Source: Isoetes taiwanensis
Lineage: Eukaryota; Streptophyta; Lycopodiopsida; Isoetales; Isoetaceae
DNA length: 64,000 bases
Reading direction: 5' to 3'
Assembly (NCBI GenBank): GCA_021234155.1
Contig: JAJEKV010000020.1
Location: 4,512,563 to 4,576,562 of the forward strand
Shown here one piece after another: positions 1-12,352 of this stretch. Each line of letters opens with the position of its first letter. The stretch's first letter is position 1. The position numbers and the translations under genes are program-made. The notes beneath the pieces are model-generated. The model searched no databases, had not been told where the DNA came from, and saw only the letters and a program-made list of their open reading frames with translations.

Positions 1-114
1 ACGTCCAGCTCCTCGCAGCCACGGTATATGAAGCCCTAAACAAATTAAGCACGGCACCATCTATAGAAGAATGCATTTTCTAAACTGGAACCACAATGGT
101 TTTTTTTTGCCTTA
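1..114. other. Left flank, no gene seen
   Basis: No coding signal is recognised. The last base (A, 114) is the host A expected before a Helitron 5' TC end. Confidence 0.5.
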
Positions 115-153
115 TCTTCTTTTTTATTTTGGGATGGTGTTGGGAGCCGTGCC

Positions 154-189
154 GGGAACACCGCATGTAATGCCGCATGCGGTGTTCCC
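154..189. repeat. Helitron 1 subterminal hairpin
   Basis: Perfect 14-bp arms (154-167 and 176-189, GGGAACACCGCATG and its complement) around an 8-nt loop. The element at 40367 has the equivalent hairpin (40419-40452) with a paired A/T to G/C change in the stem. Confidence 0.75.
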
Positions 190-1572
190 TTTTCCCTGTG
201 GGACGTTTTCCAATCCGGGTCTGGTCTTTTCGTATTTCAAATTCCAGAGGGAAAAGAGCGGCATAGGGTGGGCGGTGATGGCCCTGGCCCATGCTTCTTT
301 GCCGGAAATGATCTCTTTACGTTGGTGACCCACTTCCTTCGGCCCCATTCAAGGAACCTTTTTTCACACTTCCTTTTCATCTCCTGCATTCAACTAGGAT
401 CTGCATTCAACTAGGAAAATGTTGAACGAAAACAGTAGCTTTACCACCCAAGTGCCGTCTTTGAAGAAAACTTTGGTATTATTGGAATTCCATAGCTGAA
501 GAGGAGGTTGCCATGGCTCATTATGTAATGGAGAGCCCTCTGGACTGTATAGAATTTAGGTCAGTCTTCAATCTTCATAGTGTTTGAGCAGATTGGATGT
601 TGGCAAGCTTTTGCACAATCATGAAACCAATCGGGCAGTAGTTCTATAGGTCATCTTCTCTAACGCTTTCTTCCTATTTTTGTCATGTTGAGAGAGGGTA
701 AGATGGTAAGCTTCGGCCTCCATAGCTAGGTATATGTATGCTGGATGTCTTTGTTTGATGAAGCACATGTGTGAGTGTTAAACTATGCTCATTAGATTAT
801 TGCACATTTGTGTCACATGCTTCTTCAAATAAGGGAAAAGTTTAAAACTACATTTCCAACCTTCAGAATGCTCATAGTTTCTGTTTGGGTTTAGCTATGG
901 ATTTCATGTCCATGAAGAAAATATGGTTGCAAGCTCCGAAAAAAGCTATGAAGCACAGACTTAAACTGATGTAGAACTAGAACCTCCTCTCTGAAGTAAG
1001 TTTGTGCACCTTCTTACATCCTATTTTATTCTTGCAACTAATTGTGGGCCACTTTTGTTAGTAGAAAATGATGGTGTATTACAGAGGATGCAGAAGTTTG
1101 TCCACTTAATTTATGCTTTGGTTCTTTAAGCAAGCATGGTTGTTCGGATATTTTCTTCTAAAAAGGTACGTTTTAAACCCTTAACATGTGGACACTCTTC
1201 TATGTTTCATGATGATGTACTGCATTACCCGCATATTGATATGCAATCCATTATTAAAAATGGCCTTTGTTCTTCTAGCTTGGATGCATTTTGAAGATAA
1301 GTAGTGCTGCTTAAATGTCTCGCTGAGTCCAGCTGCTCCACTTTTCCAGATCCTGATAATAGCATTGACAACATTTCAAACGTTTCTATGAAGTCCAAGT
1401 CTAAAGAAATGGTTTTTATGTCAACTCTATATGTAACATTTGTTATACTGCCATCAGATAGAGATATCTATATACGTGGATCTATTGAAGTCATGCCTCA
1501 TGGTGCGAATAACTTCCCATCTATAGATATTGAAGTTATGTCTCACATACAACTGCCAATAGTATCAGAACA

Positions 1573-3195
1573 TAGAACTATTCCAAATGACCGCAGTACA
1601 GACATTCGGCTTACAGTTTCAAGAGAAGCATCAACAACCAGCTTGAAATCTAACATGTTCAACTTCTCCATACTCTGAGCTAGCCATTGAAGATGTCATG
1701 CACAAAGCATGAGTCTATGCCAGAACATAGAGAAAAGAATTTGTTTCCGTGTCTAGGCTTCCAGTAGAATTTGCAACATGACATACATCACATAGAGAAC
1801 AAAAATCAAACACAAATGCAACACAAACCAGGGTTTGACAACTTGGCAATTACGGCTTTCGTATAAAAAGGAGAGAAATGAAAAGATCAAATAAAATATC
1901 TTGCTCTAGACATATGCAAATGATTGTTCCGACCTTGTAGGACAAGAACTAGCCTTCAATCATTTGTCCCGCTTTTATAGCAGCCCAAGAACCGTCGCCA
2001 AATGTCAAATTTCATGCCAGAGCTAAACTAGCATGAAACAAACAAAATTATAGCTTCAGTTGTCTCGCCCATTTGGTAAAACGAATCAAAGAAACAGATC
2101 AATTAGCCAGATCTGAGATCCATCCCTTCCAAATCAAAGCTTCATAATGATCATCTTTATCAGCAAACAAGAAATAGTGTAACCCAAAATGATTTTCCGA
2201 TGCTATTCAGAGCTGTAAACGAACATCTAGAGCCTCATGTTTTGGATCCAAATGCATCGCACAAATCTGAATGGGTTCACTCCTAGTGCAAGCAAGATCA
2301 AGCAGGATGTCGGTTGTTGTCGTTGCACAAAATCTTCTAGTTTGGCATGCATCAATCCAGTTAGCATCTGAGGCTCAATAACAGAAAAAATAATGTCAAT
2401 GAACCGGCCATAATCTCTTACCCAGATCATGAATCGGCCATATCTTCCCTGATTTGAGCATAAGCCATCCAAATCCAGCAAGCTTTGTTCTTTCTTAGAC
2501 ATGATTATGCCAGAGCTGAACATAGCAGCCCATTGAGTGCATTGAGATATTCCATTTCCAAGAACGTCATGGGCTACAAAATCTCCACCAATGTTCATAT
2601 ATGCTAAGAGAGTACCAAGTCTTTAGCCAAGTCAGGACATTGTAAATCAGTTCAATTCTTTTGGCTACTCAATATCTTATAGCAAAGAACCTCCTCAGAT
2701 TCTTGGATTTTGTACATGTGGTACTGAAGGGAGATGGGTTCCAGGTTGATTGAAAAGGAATGAAAATTGTTAGGGAAATGTTTGTATGTGTTATAGCCAT
2801 CTCCATTCGATGTGCTAGGCAAGGTGTGTCAACTACAGGTAAACTTGCACCCCTTTGACTTTCTTTTAGATCTTTTAGGATTTCTAAGAAATTTGAAATT
2901 TGAAATGAAGGTACATGTGATATTTTGACATTGAGCATGGTTCACTTCATTTCTACCTTTGTTTTGCAGGTTGCATGCATAATGAGTAGATACATGTAAT
3001 GTTGGTAAAAACCATGAAGAAAACTACAGCTATTAGTGAGCTATGGTACCAAAGCTATTTCCTTTTATAAACATGTGTAGCTTAGCGTAGTTACTATGGG
3101 TGGGCTATAGTCGATTTTGCCGATGGCTAGCATTACAGCGACAAATGCAACCTATCATATATAGCTCCAATCATATTTTAAATGCGAAAATCACT
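1573..3195 (+). repeat. Copy A of a 1.6-kb repeat (inverted copy at 31085-33360)
   Basis: Read on the minus strand, this segment matches 31085-33360 apart from small differences and the 661-bp insertion in the other copy. Both carry an open frame beginning MNIGGDFVAHDVLGNG. Here it is 2598 down to 2227, 123 codons. I compared about 105 residues by eye and saw a single L/V difference. A second shared stretch (2938-2669) reads CLAHRMEMAITHTN. I recognise no family. The repeat could be a transposon remnant or a duplicated gene fragment. Ends were set where the two copies stop matching. Confidence 0.8.
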
Positions 3196-3600
3196 GCAAT
3201 CAATGGGCCGCTATGTTAATGAAAATTGTTTCGGCAAATGTTTATATATGCTATAGGCATCTCCATTCGATGTGCTACGCAAGGTGCTCCAACTACAGGT
3301 AAACTTCTATCCCTTTTAGTTTCTTCTAGGTCTTTTAAGATTTCTAAGAAATTTGAAATTTCAAATGAAGTTACCTGTGATACAGGAAAGCAACTGACAA
3401 ATAATTTGGTTCTTGGGTGTTTTGATATTAAGCATGCTTCACTGCATTTCTGCCTTTGTTTTCGCAGGTTGCATGCATAATGAGTAGATATATGTAATGT
3501 TGGTAAGAACCATGAAGAAATCTACAGCTATTAGTGAGAAATGGCACCAAAGCTATTTCCTCTGATAAACATGTGCAGCTTAGCGTGGTTACTATGGGTG
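2758..3600 (+). repeat. Direct duplication of ~370 bp
   Basis: 2758-3110 is repeated with divergence at 3219-3600. Both begin near GAAAATTGTT and pass through CATCTCCATTCGATGTGCTA; both end near TAGCTTAGCGT and ACTATGGGTG. The second copy has about 35 extra bases after its GTGAT motif. Confidence 0.75.
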
Positions 3601-4573
3601 ATATAATACGAGCAACATCGGATTTTGTGCTATGTAAGACTAAGTTTCAGAATTCAGTGTACATTGAATGACAACTTTGTTTTACCTTGGTTGTATCTTG
3701 CTCAGACCACTCAAGAACTGCAAACTTCTATTTAAATTGATGTTCTAAAGCTGATTGATCTGCTCCACTGAATCCTTCTATGCTGGAAGCTTCGCAAAAT
3801 CTGAATGTTCAGAAGATTCTTTACAAATGAACTTGCTTGCAGGATTATGCCATGTGTTGCCAAAAAGCATATGATGTTCCAAGTTGGTTATTAAGTTGGT
3901 TCTTTTTTGTCTATTCTTCTTTGGGAGATTCGTATCAATCAAGATTAAAATCATGAAATATTACAAAGATTACCAGTCACTTTTGTGCATTAGTTAGTAA
4001 TATTGCTATTTGCTGGTGAATGACTACAGTTCTCTAAGGCAGACTTTTTTATTTTTTAAGCATGCCCTCCACAAAGATATCTATCAATGTGGCAAGATTT
4101 CAATGCAACAACAATAATTGGATGCATCTTGTGCATCTTTATGAATTTTGTTTAAATTCTATGCACATGGTGCTCCAAATGGATTAATGGTAAGAACCCA
4201 TGTTGTTTTGATCCTTTTGGATATGAACAAGGGACTCCAGATGTTGCTCCAAGGATGTCTGAAGGGCATATGATATTTTTATAGTCTCTATTCTATTCTA
4301 TTTTAATCAACAATTTAATTGATGGAAATCGATGTTCAAGGCTTACTTATCATATTATCACAAAAAATTTGTTCGGCATCTTTGTGATATGTGTTGGAGA
4401 GTGGTAGACCAAAATGCTTTAAAATGAAACACATATTGGTTATCTTTTGCATGATCCAAAATAACTACATTTTCAAAATTTAACATCGTGACACATTAAG
4501 ACCCCACATATTAGTACCCCACTCTTCATGTACAATCACAACGAATGCCCACCGAAGGTGGGCAATTTTCTAG

Positions 4574-5684
4574 TTTCAACTACAATACCTAAAAAGTAGT
4601 TTCAAAAAATTACAGGAAGTACTTAACATACTATACACGAAGTATATATTTTAGGTATCTAATAAGTATTTTATACTTCTAAAAAACATATTTAAATTAC
4701 TTTTTAAATGAGAGGTATGCGTACGGTATTAATACGTCAAGTACGTAAAATACTTGTACCGTCCTAAACGTACCTAACAACAGTATCTTATACTTCTAAA
4801 AAACGTATTTAAAGTACTTTTTAAATGAGAGGTATGCGTACGGTATTAATATGTCAAGTACGTAAAATACTCATACCGAACTAAACGTACCTAACAACAC
4901 TGATATTGTCACTACTTGTAGTTTGTGCAGAATAATAGAAATGAGCATCTTGAGTATAACAAAGGTTTAAGTAATAATTATGACGTAGAAATGAGCCATC
5001 CTCAACAACAACATAGTGAGATGTCATGCAGGTATTTTGACTTTAATGGTGCATTTACTTTTATGCAGCTTGAGAAGCATTTAGCTGAGTGGATAAGTAT
5101 GACAATATTGTTAGGGTCATCTAAGATAGTTGCAACCAAAGGGAAATTGGATTATTCCCTAAAGATTCATGTACCGATCTGATGAAATGATGGAACATCA
5201 TCACAGAATTGAGAATCACACGGACAAACAATGGTTTTAAGAAGAATGATTTGCAATTTTTGAAGTCATCCCAGTGAAAATTTTGAGAAATGTACTCGTT
5301 TTTCATTAGTAAATAATGGCATTTGAGTATACCCACATACTATGTTAAATATACAATATGGTATAGAGATGCATACAATTACATACATATTAACCATTAC
5401 TATGCCCATGAGACCAACATATTAGAGTCAATCTTAAGAAGTTAACTAGCATTCTTGAACAAAACCTTGCCATACTTTAATGAATGGGAAAAGTCTTGAA
5501 CACATAACATTAATGACCATCGAACGCTAGCAGTCTTGAAGAAGAACATAAATGTTTGTGCTCGTCTTACCATTGATATATATCCCTCCATAGTAGCATG
5601 ACATGCTTATTTAAAATTTTTAAGAAGAAATAAATCATCGATGATGACGGTGACTTTTTTTTCACGAATAATTTGTAGGTTGTA
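4574..5684. other. Unassigned sequence
   Basis: Apart from the tandem repeat at 4667-4901, I see no gene. Short open frames at 4925-5182 and 5121-5336 show no recognisable domain. Confidence 0.5.
4667..4901 (+). repeat. 117-bp tandem repeat, 2 copies
   Basis: The unit starting TTATACTTCTAAAAAAC occurs at 4671 and again at 4788. It runs through GAGGTATGCGTACGGTATTAAT and ends at CGTACCTAACAACA. It is rich in TACGTA-type motifs. Confidence 0.85.
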
Positions 5685-5802
5685 TGGGGGAACAGAAGTT
5701 GGGGACCCCATTCTGCCACAGCGGGAGGGGCCCCGCGACCGGCGATAGCCGGGAGCGGGTCTCCCGCTGTGGCAGAATGGGGGACCAACTTCTGTTCCCC
5801 CA
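5685..5802. repeat. Foldback hairpin, ~45-bp arms
   Basis: The left arm begins TGGGGGAACAGAAGTTGG at 5685 and runs through CCCATTCTGCCACAGCGGGAG. The right arm is its near-perfect reverse complement, ending at about 5802. The arms are separated by a GC-rich loop of about 30 nt. The outer arm motif GAAGTTGGGGA is shared with the TIR of the adjoining element. Confidence 0.85.
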
Positions 5803-6463
5803 CAAAATAGAAGTTGGGGAGTCGATTTGGCTTCTGCTTTTACATTATGTTTAAATTTAGAGATTGTAGCAGAAAAAACGAGCTCCAGAACAGAAAATTT
5901 TGAGATTTGGGTCTTCGGTGAGCTTGCAGCAGAGAAAAGGCGCCTTGTTCTCGCTTCCAAAGCTCCATTGCCATATCCGGAAGCTTCAAAACCTGCCGTT
6001 TTCAAAGAAACCTTCCCTATTCTTGTGCCCAAATAGACTTTTGTTCCCATACAATGAGAAGCCGGATCAAAGAAACAGAGATTTTGCTATGGCGGTTTCT
6101 TTCTAAAATTTTGAAGACAAAAACGTAAGAAACAGAAACAGGGGTTTTGTGGCATGATATTTGCCCTCTTCTTGGCTCTTTGTCGCCATATCCAGAATCT
6201 AAGTTCCATCTACAGCTCATTTATAGCTCATCTACATGCTGCGGTCGTGTTTCATTCTGAATATCTGCCCTACATCCAGAAGCTCTGCGCTATATCCAGA
6301 AGCTCAGGTTTCGTTACGGGTTTTCGTCCACCGACAATCACCAGTTGCTTTGGGTTTTTTTTACCGGATGAGCGGAAAGCTCATCCCGACTTCCATTCCG
6401 TGATGGATAGGAGGGACACGTGGCGCAAAGAGCACGATTTCGACGACCCAACTTCTATTTTGT
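5802..6463. mobile_element. TIR-bounded element ~660 bp
   Basis: The left end is ACAAAATAGAAGTTGGG (5802-5818). The right end, CCCAACTTCTATTTTGT (6447-6463), is its exact reverse complement, and both are followed inward by a TCG. No convincing target duplication is seen because the left end abuts the foldback. Interior open frames show no domain. It is probably a MITE-like or Pack-type element. Confidence 0.55.
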
Positions 6464-7237
6464 ATTCCTACTTTTGACATTGCAAGTTATATTCCTACTT
6501 TCGATGGATTAATCTTCAGTTTCCACATATGTTGTTTCATTTTTGAGGCTTTTGCAAGTAAAGAAATTTTGCTTAAATGGAGAATGCATTACCGCAAAGT
6601 TTCATCAAACTCCCCAGCAGCACTAACAGGTGCAAGTCAGGAGCCATTTATCTCCATATAAGATAACTCATCCTATATGACGCCTGATTATAAACTCAGA
6701 AGATCTCTTTCTATTATAGGCATGCTCACTATGAGTTTATTCATATTTGAATCCCACTTTGCAGAGCTTCTTTCTACATCAACTTTATGTGGAAGGTGTA
6801 ATGCCAATATGCTACAAAAGACAATGCACCAGATGAGCAAATTTATTTATATAAGGGTCATAAAAGTTGAACTTCGACTTACTAGATTGGTGAGGATAAT
6901 TTTATATAGGTGGGTTGCACATCCAGTTTAAGATCACTTGCTGATTCTGTGTCTGGAAGATGGATCTTCATAAGCAAGTCCTCACAAGATGTGGTTGACG
7001 GATTCTTATCTCCCTACAGATTGCATCAATGGAACTCGTAAAGCAGAAAAGGTGACAAAATCTAGTTGTAGTGTACCTACCATTTGAAGATATATGTCAT
7101 TTGGTGTCACAGCTTGTTTGTAAATAAATTCATATCTGAATAATACAAATTCACGAGTGAATTAGTTCGTAGTTTTAAACTCACAAAACAACACAAATTC
7201 CCCAGTGTTTAAATTAGTAGTTTTAAAGTCATACTAC
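6464..7237. other. Unassigned sequence
   Basis: AT-rich, with short open frames and no recognisable product. Confidence 0.5.
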
Positions 7238-7245
7238 ATCCCTTA

Positions 7246-7634
7246 CAGGGATAGGTTCTATACGTATTAAATTATTTTTTCAGACGTATAAAGTCCAAAA
7301 ATACGTATTTTTAGGTAAAATACGTATTTTTTTCCTCGCCGGCCAGAAATAAAATTTTTTGCGTAAGCGAAACCTTCAGTTTCGCTTACGTGAAACTTTT
7401 TTTCGCGTAAGCGAAACCTTCAATTTCGCTTACACGAAAATTTATTTTTTTTTTATTTTTTTTTTAACTTTCGCGTAAGCGAAACTTTTTTCGCGTAAGC
7501 GAAACCTACGCGAAATTTTTTCGACGCCGGAAATTTTTTTGGACGTATTTTTGACGTATTAGTCAAATTTGTGCCGTATCAAACGAAAAATACGTATTAC
7601 GTATAAAATGTATACAGTATTGAACCTATCCCTG
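7246..7634. mobile_element. hAT-type MITE (389 bp) with 8-bp target duplication
   Basis: The ends are CAGGGATAGGTTC and the reverse complement GAACCTATCCCTG. Both flanks carry ATCCCTTA (7238-7245 and 7635-7642), an 8-bp direct duplication. An 8-bp duplication and a CAGGG-type terminus are hallmarks of the hAT superfamily. The element carries no transposase. Its interior has several inverted copies of GCGTAAGCGAAAC (about 7360-7530) and many TACGTATT motifs, so it can form strong hairpins. Confidence 0.9.
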
Positions 7635-7642
7635 ATCCCTTA

Positions 7643-10600
7643 GCATCCCTTAGGACATATGACAATTCATAATGCATATATTCAATGCTACCGAATGTTT
7701 AGAGTTATTTACTCTGGGCGCAAGCGACTATCTAGTTCATATGTAGCAAAGTTGCTTTCAAGTTTTGATTTTCTATCTGCAACATAATTAGCTTGTAATC
7801 AATTAGAACATAAAATAACTAATTTATTCTACATGGAAAAACAAAGACACTATGACTAAGCACCTGTGTCATGAGTATATTGAGGACCAATTGATCCTGG
7901 AGTAACAACATCTTTTGTTTTCTTAGTGCCAAAGTCTTTATCCTATCAACCATTTGAGAGCAAAAATAAGCTTTTTTGCAAAAAGAAGAATTTATCTCCT
8001 TAGGTAAAGTTCGTGAGGTCTAAACGATGACAATAGTAAACTTATAAGAGTTTCACAAAGGCATCAATGACAACTAATGATATCTCAATCATGTTAAGCG
8101 ATTCATAATGCTACTTCTCACTCCATCTCATTTTTTGAAGATAATATAATTCAGTTACAAAATTTCCAATGACGTATCCCTACCATGTAATTGATTTTAT
8201 GCATAATATAATGTTATAAATGCAATACCTCACACTTGTTCCCTTTAGAGAGCAATTGATCAAGGGCAAGAATATCACTTGGCTCCCACATTTTTTACAA
8301 ACCTGCATTCTCAACAAAATCATTTCAACATAAATATGCCTTTACCATCAGAGTCGAGTATCATATCTATAAATGCACAATATAGAGAAGAACCAACTAC
8401 TAGATCATCTAAATTCCTAACCGAGAAGAACCAACTACTAAGTCATCTAAATTTCTAACGACACGCGAAGTCATGAATGTGGTCTAGACTATTAGTTCGA
8501 GATCTTACGGTGCACATTGCTTTTGAATATGTCTTATGGTGCAAATGGCTAATTCTTATGTTTCTAATGTTACGCATTAAATTAAAGTGGCACTTGTTTT
8601 TGGGCACAAATTAAATATTGTGATATTTGAGGTAGTGCCTTGCAGATAAGCAACCATATGCAACTGATAAGCAACTATATGCAACTAGACAAGCAACCAT
8701 ATGCATTGGATAGATAGAAGTAGATACCTCGTGGGTCTTTCATAATTCAATTATGGTCTCTTTGAGCATCGTTAATTACTCCAATTAAGAAATCTAGAGA
8801 TTTTTTTTGTTATATAAGATGCATTTTAGCAAGGACCACACTCATCGTTTGTGGCATGGACTACCAAGGTTTGAAGAGACGTGAATTTGGCACCTAATCT
8901 TTTGTGCAAAAAGAGAGGACAGCAATTGAATCAAGACAAAGCCCTACGTCATAAAAGTTGAATGCTTGTTAAACTCAATATCTGCCTTATATCCTATATA
9001 TATGAAATCCCAACACTGGGATCCTTTGAATTTTGATGGGTCCACTTCTTTAATCAGGGTAACATCTCTAACATTAGTTTTTGGCCAAACTTCAGATAAG
9101 AGAATTGCGAATCAGATAAATGCACTATTTCATGCTAACTTATCATACTAGGATATAATTTCTACTAATTAACATATTCTTGCCAATGCCCTGATATAAG
9201 CTTATCAATCATCTCTCTTCTCCTTTTTCTAGGAGTAAAAACCTTGTCAAGGAACATCTACTTGGAACCAAAAAATTGTACAGTAAAAGATTTGAACAAG
9301 TTTTTCTTGTATCGGGTGCCTCCAATTCTGAGTGTTGTTACGTAGTGGGATTTGGAACTATACACTATTACCACGTCAAGGAGAGTTGAATGTACAACAA
9401 CCCATTGCAGCTAGTAACAACTGTATCCAGAAACAAATGTTTTACCTTTGGCATATACTTATTTTACTCCCATGTTCCCAATAACGCTTCATTGAGCTAC
9501 CAGCTGGTTCTGCCATGCATCTGCTACTTTCCAAAAAACCAGAATACCAATTCATGTATGATATTAGGTATTCTAAGAAGTGACAAGGTCCATGTTATTT
9601 CCAAATCAAAGTTTTACTACTTATTCTAATGTAAATTCAATTGAAGATGCTTCAATATCAAAACCTTACTTGTCATTTAAAAACTATTGTCCACCTTATG
9701 TGGCTTTCCAACTCACTATCTCACTGTTCTTTTAAGGCTTTCCCCACAATCCTCTCTCATCCCATTGTTCTTCCTCCATTATGTTGCAAATGCATGTTTT
9801 CCAAGAAATCCGCAATTATTTTACACGGTCCCCATGTTTAAGTTTAAGCACGATTAATAGAGGCATGGAAAAGGTAGCAAGATTAATAGTACCTCATGCA
9901 CTTATAGAGATACCTCTACGAGCTTTTAAAGGCATCAAGTTACACCATTTTTTAAGGCGTGATTCTTGAGTTTAGTTGGCTATGAAGTATTCAAAGCAAG
10001 AGAGAAGAAACCTACGTTGGATGGTCCTATTCTGGATGTGTTTCATTTTATTTGTCTAAGACGAAGAATACTTAACACCTACTATTTTTCGTATTCCAAT
10101 CTGTAATTCTTTGCAGGCAGAAATTTTCTGGTAGTGTTAATCGTAATAGCGTTCAAGGCTGAGATTAGGCCATGGCAATGAGAGTGTTGTGTTGAAGCCT
10201 CCATGGTGTGTTCTTTATATTGGCAAGAAAATTTCCTAGCTTTTATATGCTGGCATATTGCTCCCATTTTCTTCCTCTAACCAGCTATAGTTTTATTTAG
10301 CAAATACTATCTTTTGTGATTGAGCCAGTGAACTTAACCAAATATCAATTCCATTGGGTCATATTGGGGAAGGAATGAACTTTTCCCTTGTCTTTAAGTT
10401 TGATAGAAAACAAACCAAGTGTTGCCACCTCTCTCGTCTGTCTTTTTGTGAACCTCCTCACATCTCTAGCTGTCAATATTCACGTTTTCATCCTGGTCAC
10501 TCTCACCAAAGATTGAAAAAGGTGCTGCATCTACAAGATTGAGCTGATAAGTTTGCCTGATAAAAGTATTTCCCGAGTCTCTGCCTAGCTTTCCCTTTCA

Positions 10601-11236
10601 ATTTTACTAGTTTCTTGTGGTTATAATCTAGCCTTGTAACAAATTTCTTAAAACTTTGTTAACAGAAGCTTTGCAGCAGAGGAAGTGAATTTAGAACCCG
10701 CAAACATTTGATGGAAATCCTCTCTAGTAGTTATATATACTTATATGTACTGTAATCCATAATAGATTTTTATTCCACATGAGGAATGGCCATGAAATAC
10801 TGATTACTGACCTAAAATGCAAATTTTTGTCCTCTTAGATAGTTTTTTAAGTGGCGACCTTTGCTTCCGCCTTCTCACCGAGCCCAATCTGCTTTTGCTG
10901 CTAATGGCCACAAATTGGTATTGAAAGCATATGTTGCGAAGAATTTCGGTCGCATTGAAGAAGGAAGAAGTTATAACTTTCGAATGCTAAGGTTAATGCT
11001 CTGTTAATAGAATGCTAAGGACATTGCTCTATTAAAGCCAACCATCACCCTATTTTGAGTTCTTCATGAATAGGCCTTTTTGCCTACATTTTGGCAAAGA
11101 TGCGTACCTTACAAATCACTGGAGCGCTTGCTGTTGAGTGGCCAGTTTGCAACAAATGAACACTTAGAATCTGTGGTTTGTAGGCAACTGTTGAACATTG
11201 TGTTATTATACTTAACTTCAAAATCGTCATGAATTG
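7643..11236. other. Unassigned AT-rich sequence
   Basis: Short open frames (for example 8966-9151, 9390-9629, 9641-9841, 10354-10542) show no family, paired splice signals or domain that I recognise. Nothing is supported as a gene. Confidence 0.5.
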
Positions 11237-11391
11237 TGGCAACCTAGTGGCCGCATACTAGGCTTGATAGTTACACGAGGTTCAAATCCTTGTGCTTTCA
11301 TTTATTTTGAACACCTAGTGGCTGCATAGTAGGCTTGATAGTTACACAAGGTTCAAATTCTTGTGCTTTCGTTTATTTTGAAAATTTACCT
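11237..11391 (+). repeat. tRNA-like SINE head, tandemly duplicated
   Basis: TGGCAACCTAGTGG resembles a tRNA A box. GGTTCAAATCC about 40 nt later is a good B box. The ~75-bp unit (CCTAGTGGC to TTTATTTTGAA) is repeated at about 11312-11391 with GGTTCAAATTC. No 3' tail or target duplication was delimited. Confidence 0.5.
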
Positions 11392-11784
11392 CACCTCATT
11401 GTCACCAATATATGCTCCGCTATATTTGTTTTCTCATTACATTTGTTTACACCTAATTTCCCTTCAATTCATTCATATCTCATAAATCCGCATGCCCTTT
11501 TCTTACACTATTCATGTGAATTTAAGTTGTCTTTGTCTATCTTTTAAAACAATGCTCTGTAAAGCTAACACTCTGCATTGCTTTCACACTTTCATGATCT
11601 CAGTACATTTTGTTATCATATTATTTAATTCAATTCCATTCCAAAGGCATAATAAAACTATATCTAACGGATGTGACTACATTTTCCATTTTACATAGCA
11701 AATTCAAGCTTAAAATTACCCAGGCCTTTTGCTGCACCCTTTTTGCTAGTCCCTTTTTTTGGCATATCTTGTTGAACAAGACCA

Positions 11785-11862
11785 ACTAAGGCCAATATTG
11801 CAAGATAACCAAGACCAAGGCCAATATTGCAAGATAGCCAAACAAGGCCAATATTGCAAGAT
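11785..11862 (+). repeat. Short tandem repeat (AAGGCCAATATTGCAAGATA)
   Basis: Three copies of AAGGCCAATATTGCAAGATA are separated by AACCAAGACC-like spacers. Confidence 0.85.
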
Positions 11863-12254
11863 AACAGAAAGTAAAAACTTAACCTACAGATGGTGCCAAT
11901 TGACATGCAACTAACTTCAAATTAGCATTGAGCAACAAACAATGACGTTAGCATTAAAACAACTCTGATGTCAAATGATATGAAAATTTTAGCATTAAAA
12001 CAACTCGTGTTTCAAACCTATTATCTTAGAAGCCACATCATGGTACAAGTATGTGCTTATGTTATGATCGGAAACGATAGTAATCACGATAGAGCATTGT
12101 TTGCAACAATTGTATTCAGTCACATTTTGCTAAGCTGATTGTTAAGAATGCTACAATACTAGAGCTTTCAAGTCAAGTGCAATACTAGAGCTTTCAAGTC
12201 AAGTTCTATTGGCAGGTTAATGCAATACCTTTTATTTATTCTCTTCTGTAGTTC

Positions 12255-12352
12255 ACTATGGTATCTTAGGATATAAGTTACGAGATCGAGCATGGAGAAC
12301 CATGTATGGTATCTTAGGGTATAAGTTACGAGATCGAGCATGGAGAACCATG
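12255..12352 (+). repeat. 48-bp tandem duplication
   Basis: GGTATCTTAGGATATAAG continuing to GAGCATGGAGAACCAT occurs twice head to tail with one base difference. Confidence 0.85.

Larger units (their letters stand above)
115..4573 (+). mobile_element. Candidate non-autonomous Helitron 1
   Basis: Seen: the element starts TCTTCTTTTTTATTTTGG just after a host A and ends in a hairpin plus CTAG just before a host T. This is the Helitron arrangement (5' TC, 3' hairpin then CTRR, insertion between A and T). The first ~100 bp resemble the 5' end of the element at 40367, including a subterminal hairpin. The 3' hairpin is GCCCACC-gaa-GGTGGGC (4547-4563), followed by AATTTT and CTAG (4570-4573). No Rep/helicase is visible, so it would be non-autonomous. 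The interior has no recognised gene; it contains copy A of a 1.6-kb repeat and an internal direct duplication. The pairing of these two ends is inferred from position and the A/T flanks. A nested boundary cannot be excluded. Confidence 0.66.

Noticed and set aside
1304-1678. 124-codon open frame as a gene
   Set aside because: No domain is recognised, its 3' part overlaps the repeat copy, and it lies inside a Helitron.
7700-7740. Possible Helitron 3' end (GGGCGCAAGCGACTATCTAGT)
   Set aside because: The stem is only about 3 bp (CGC/GCG), much weaker than the 7-bp stems of the three accepted ends, and no 5' partner was found.
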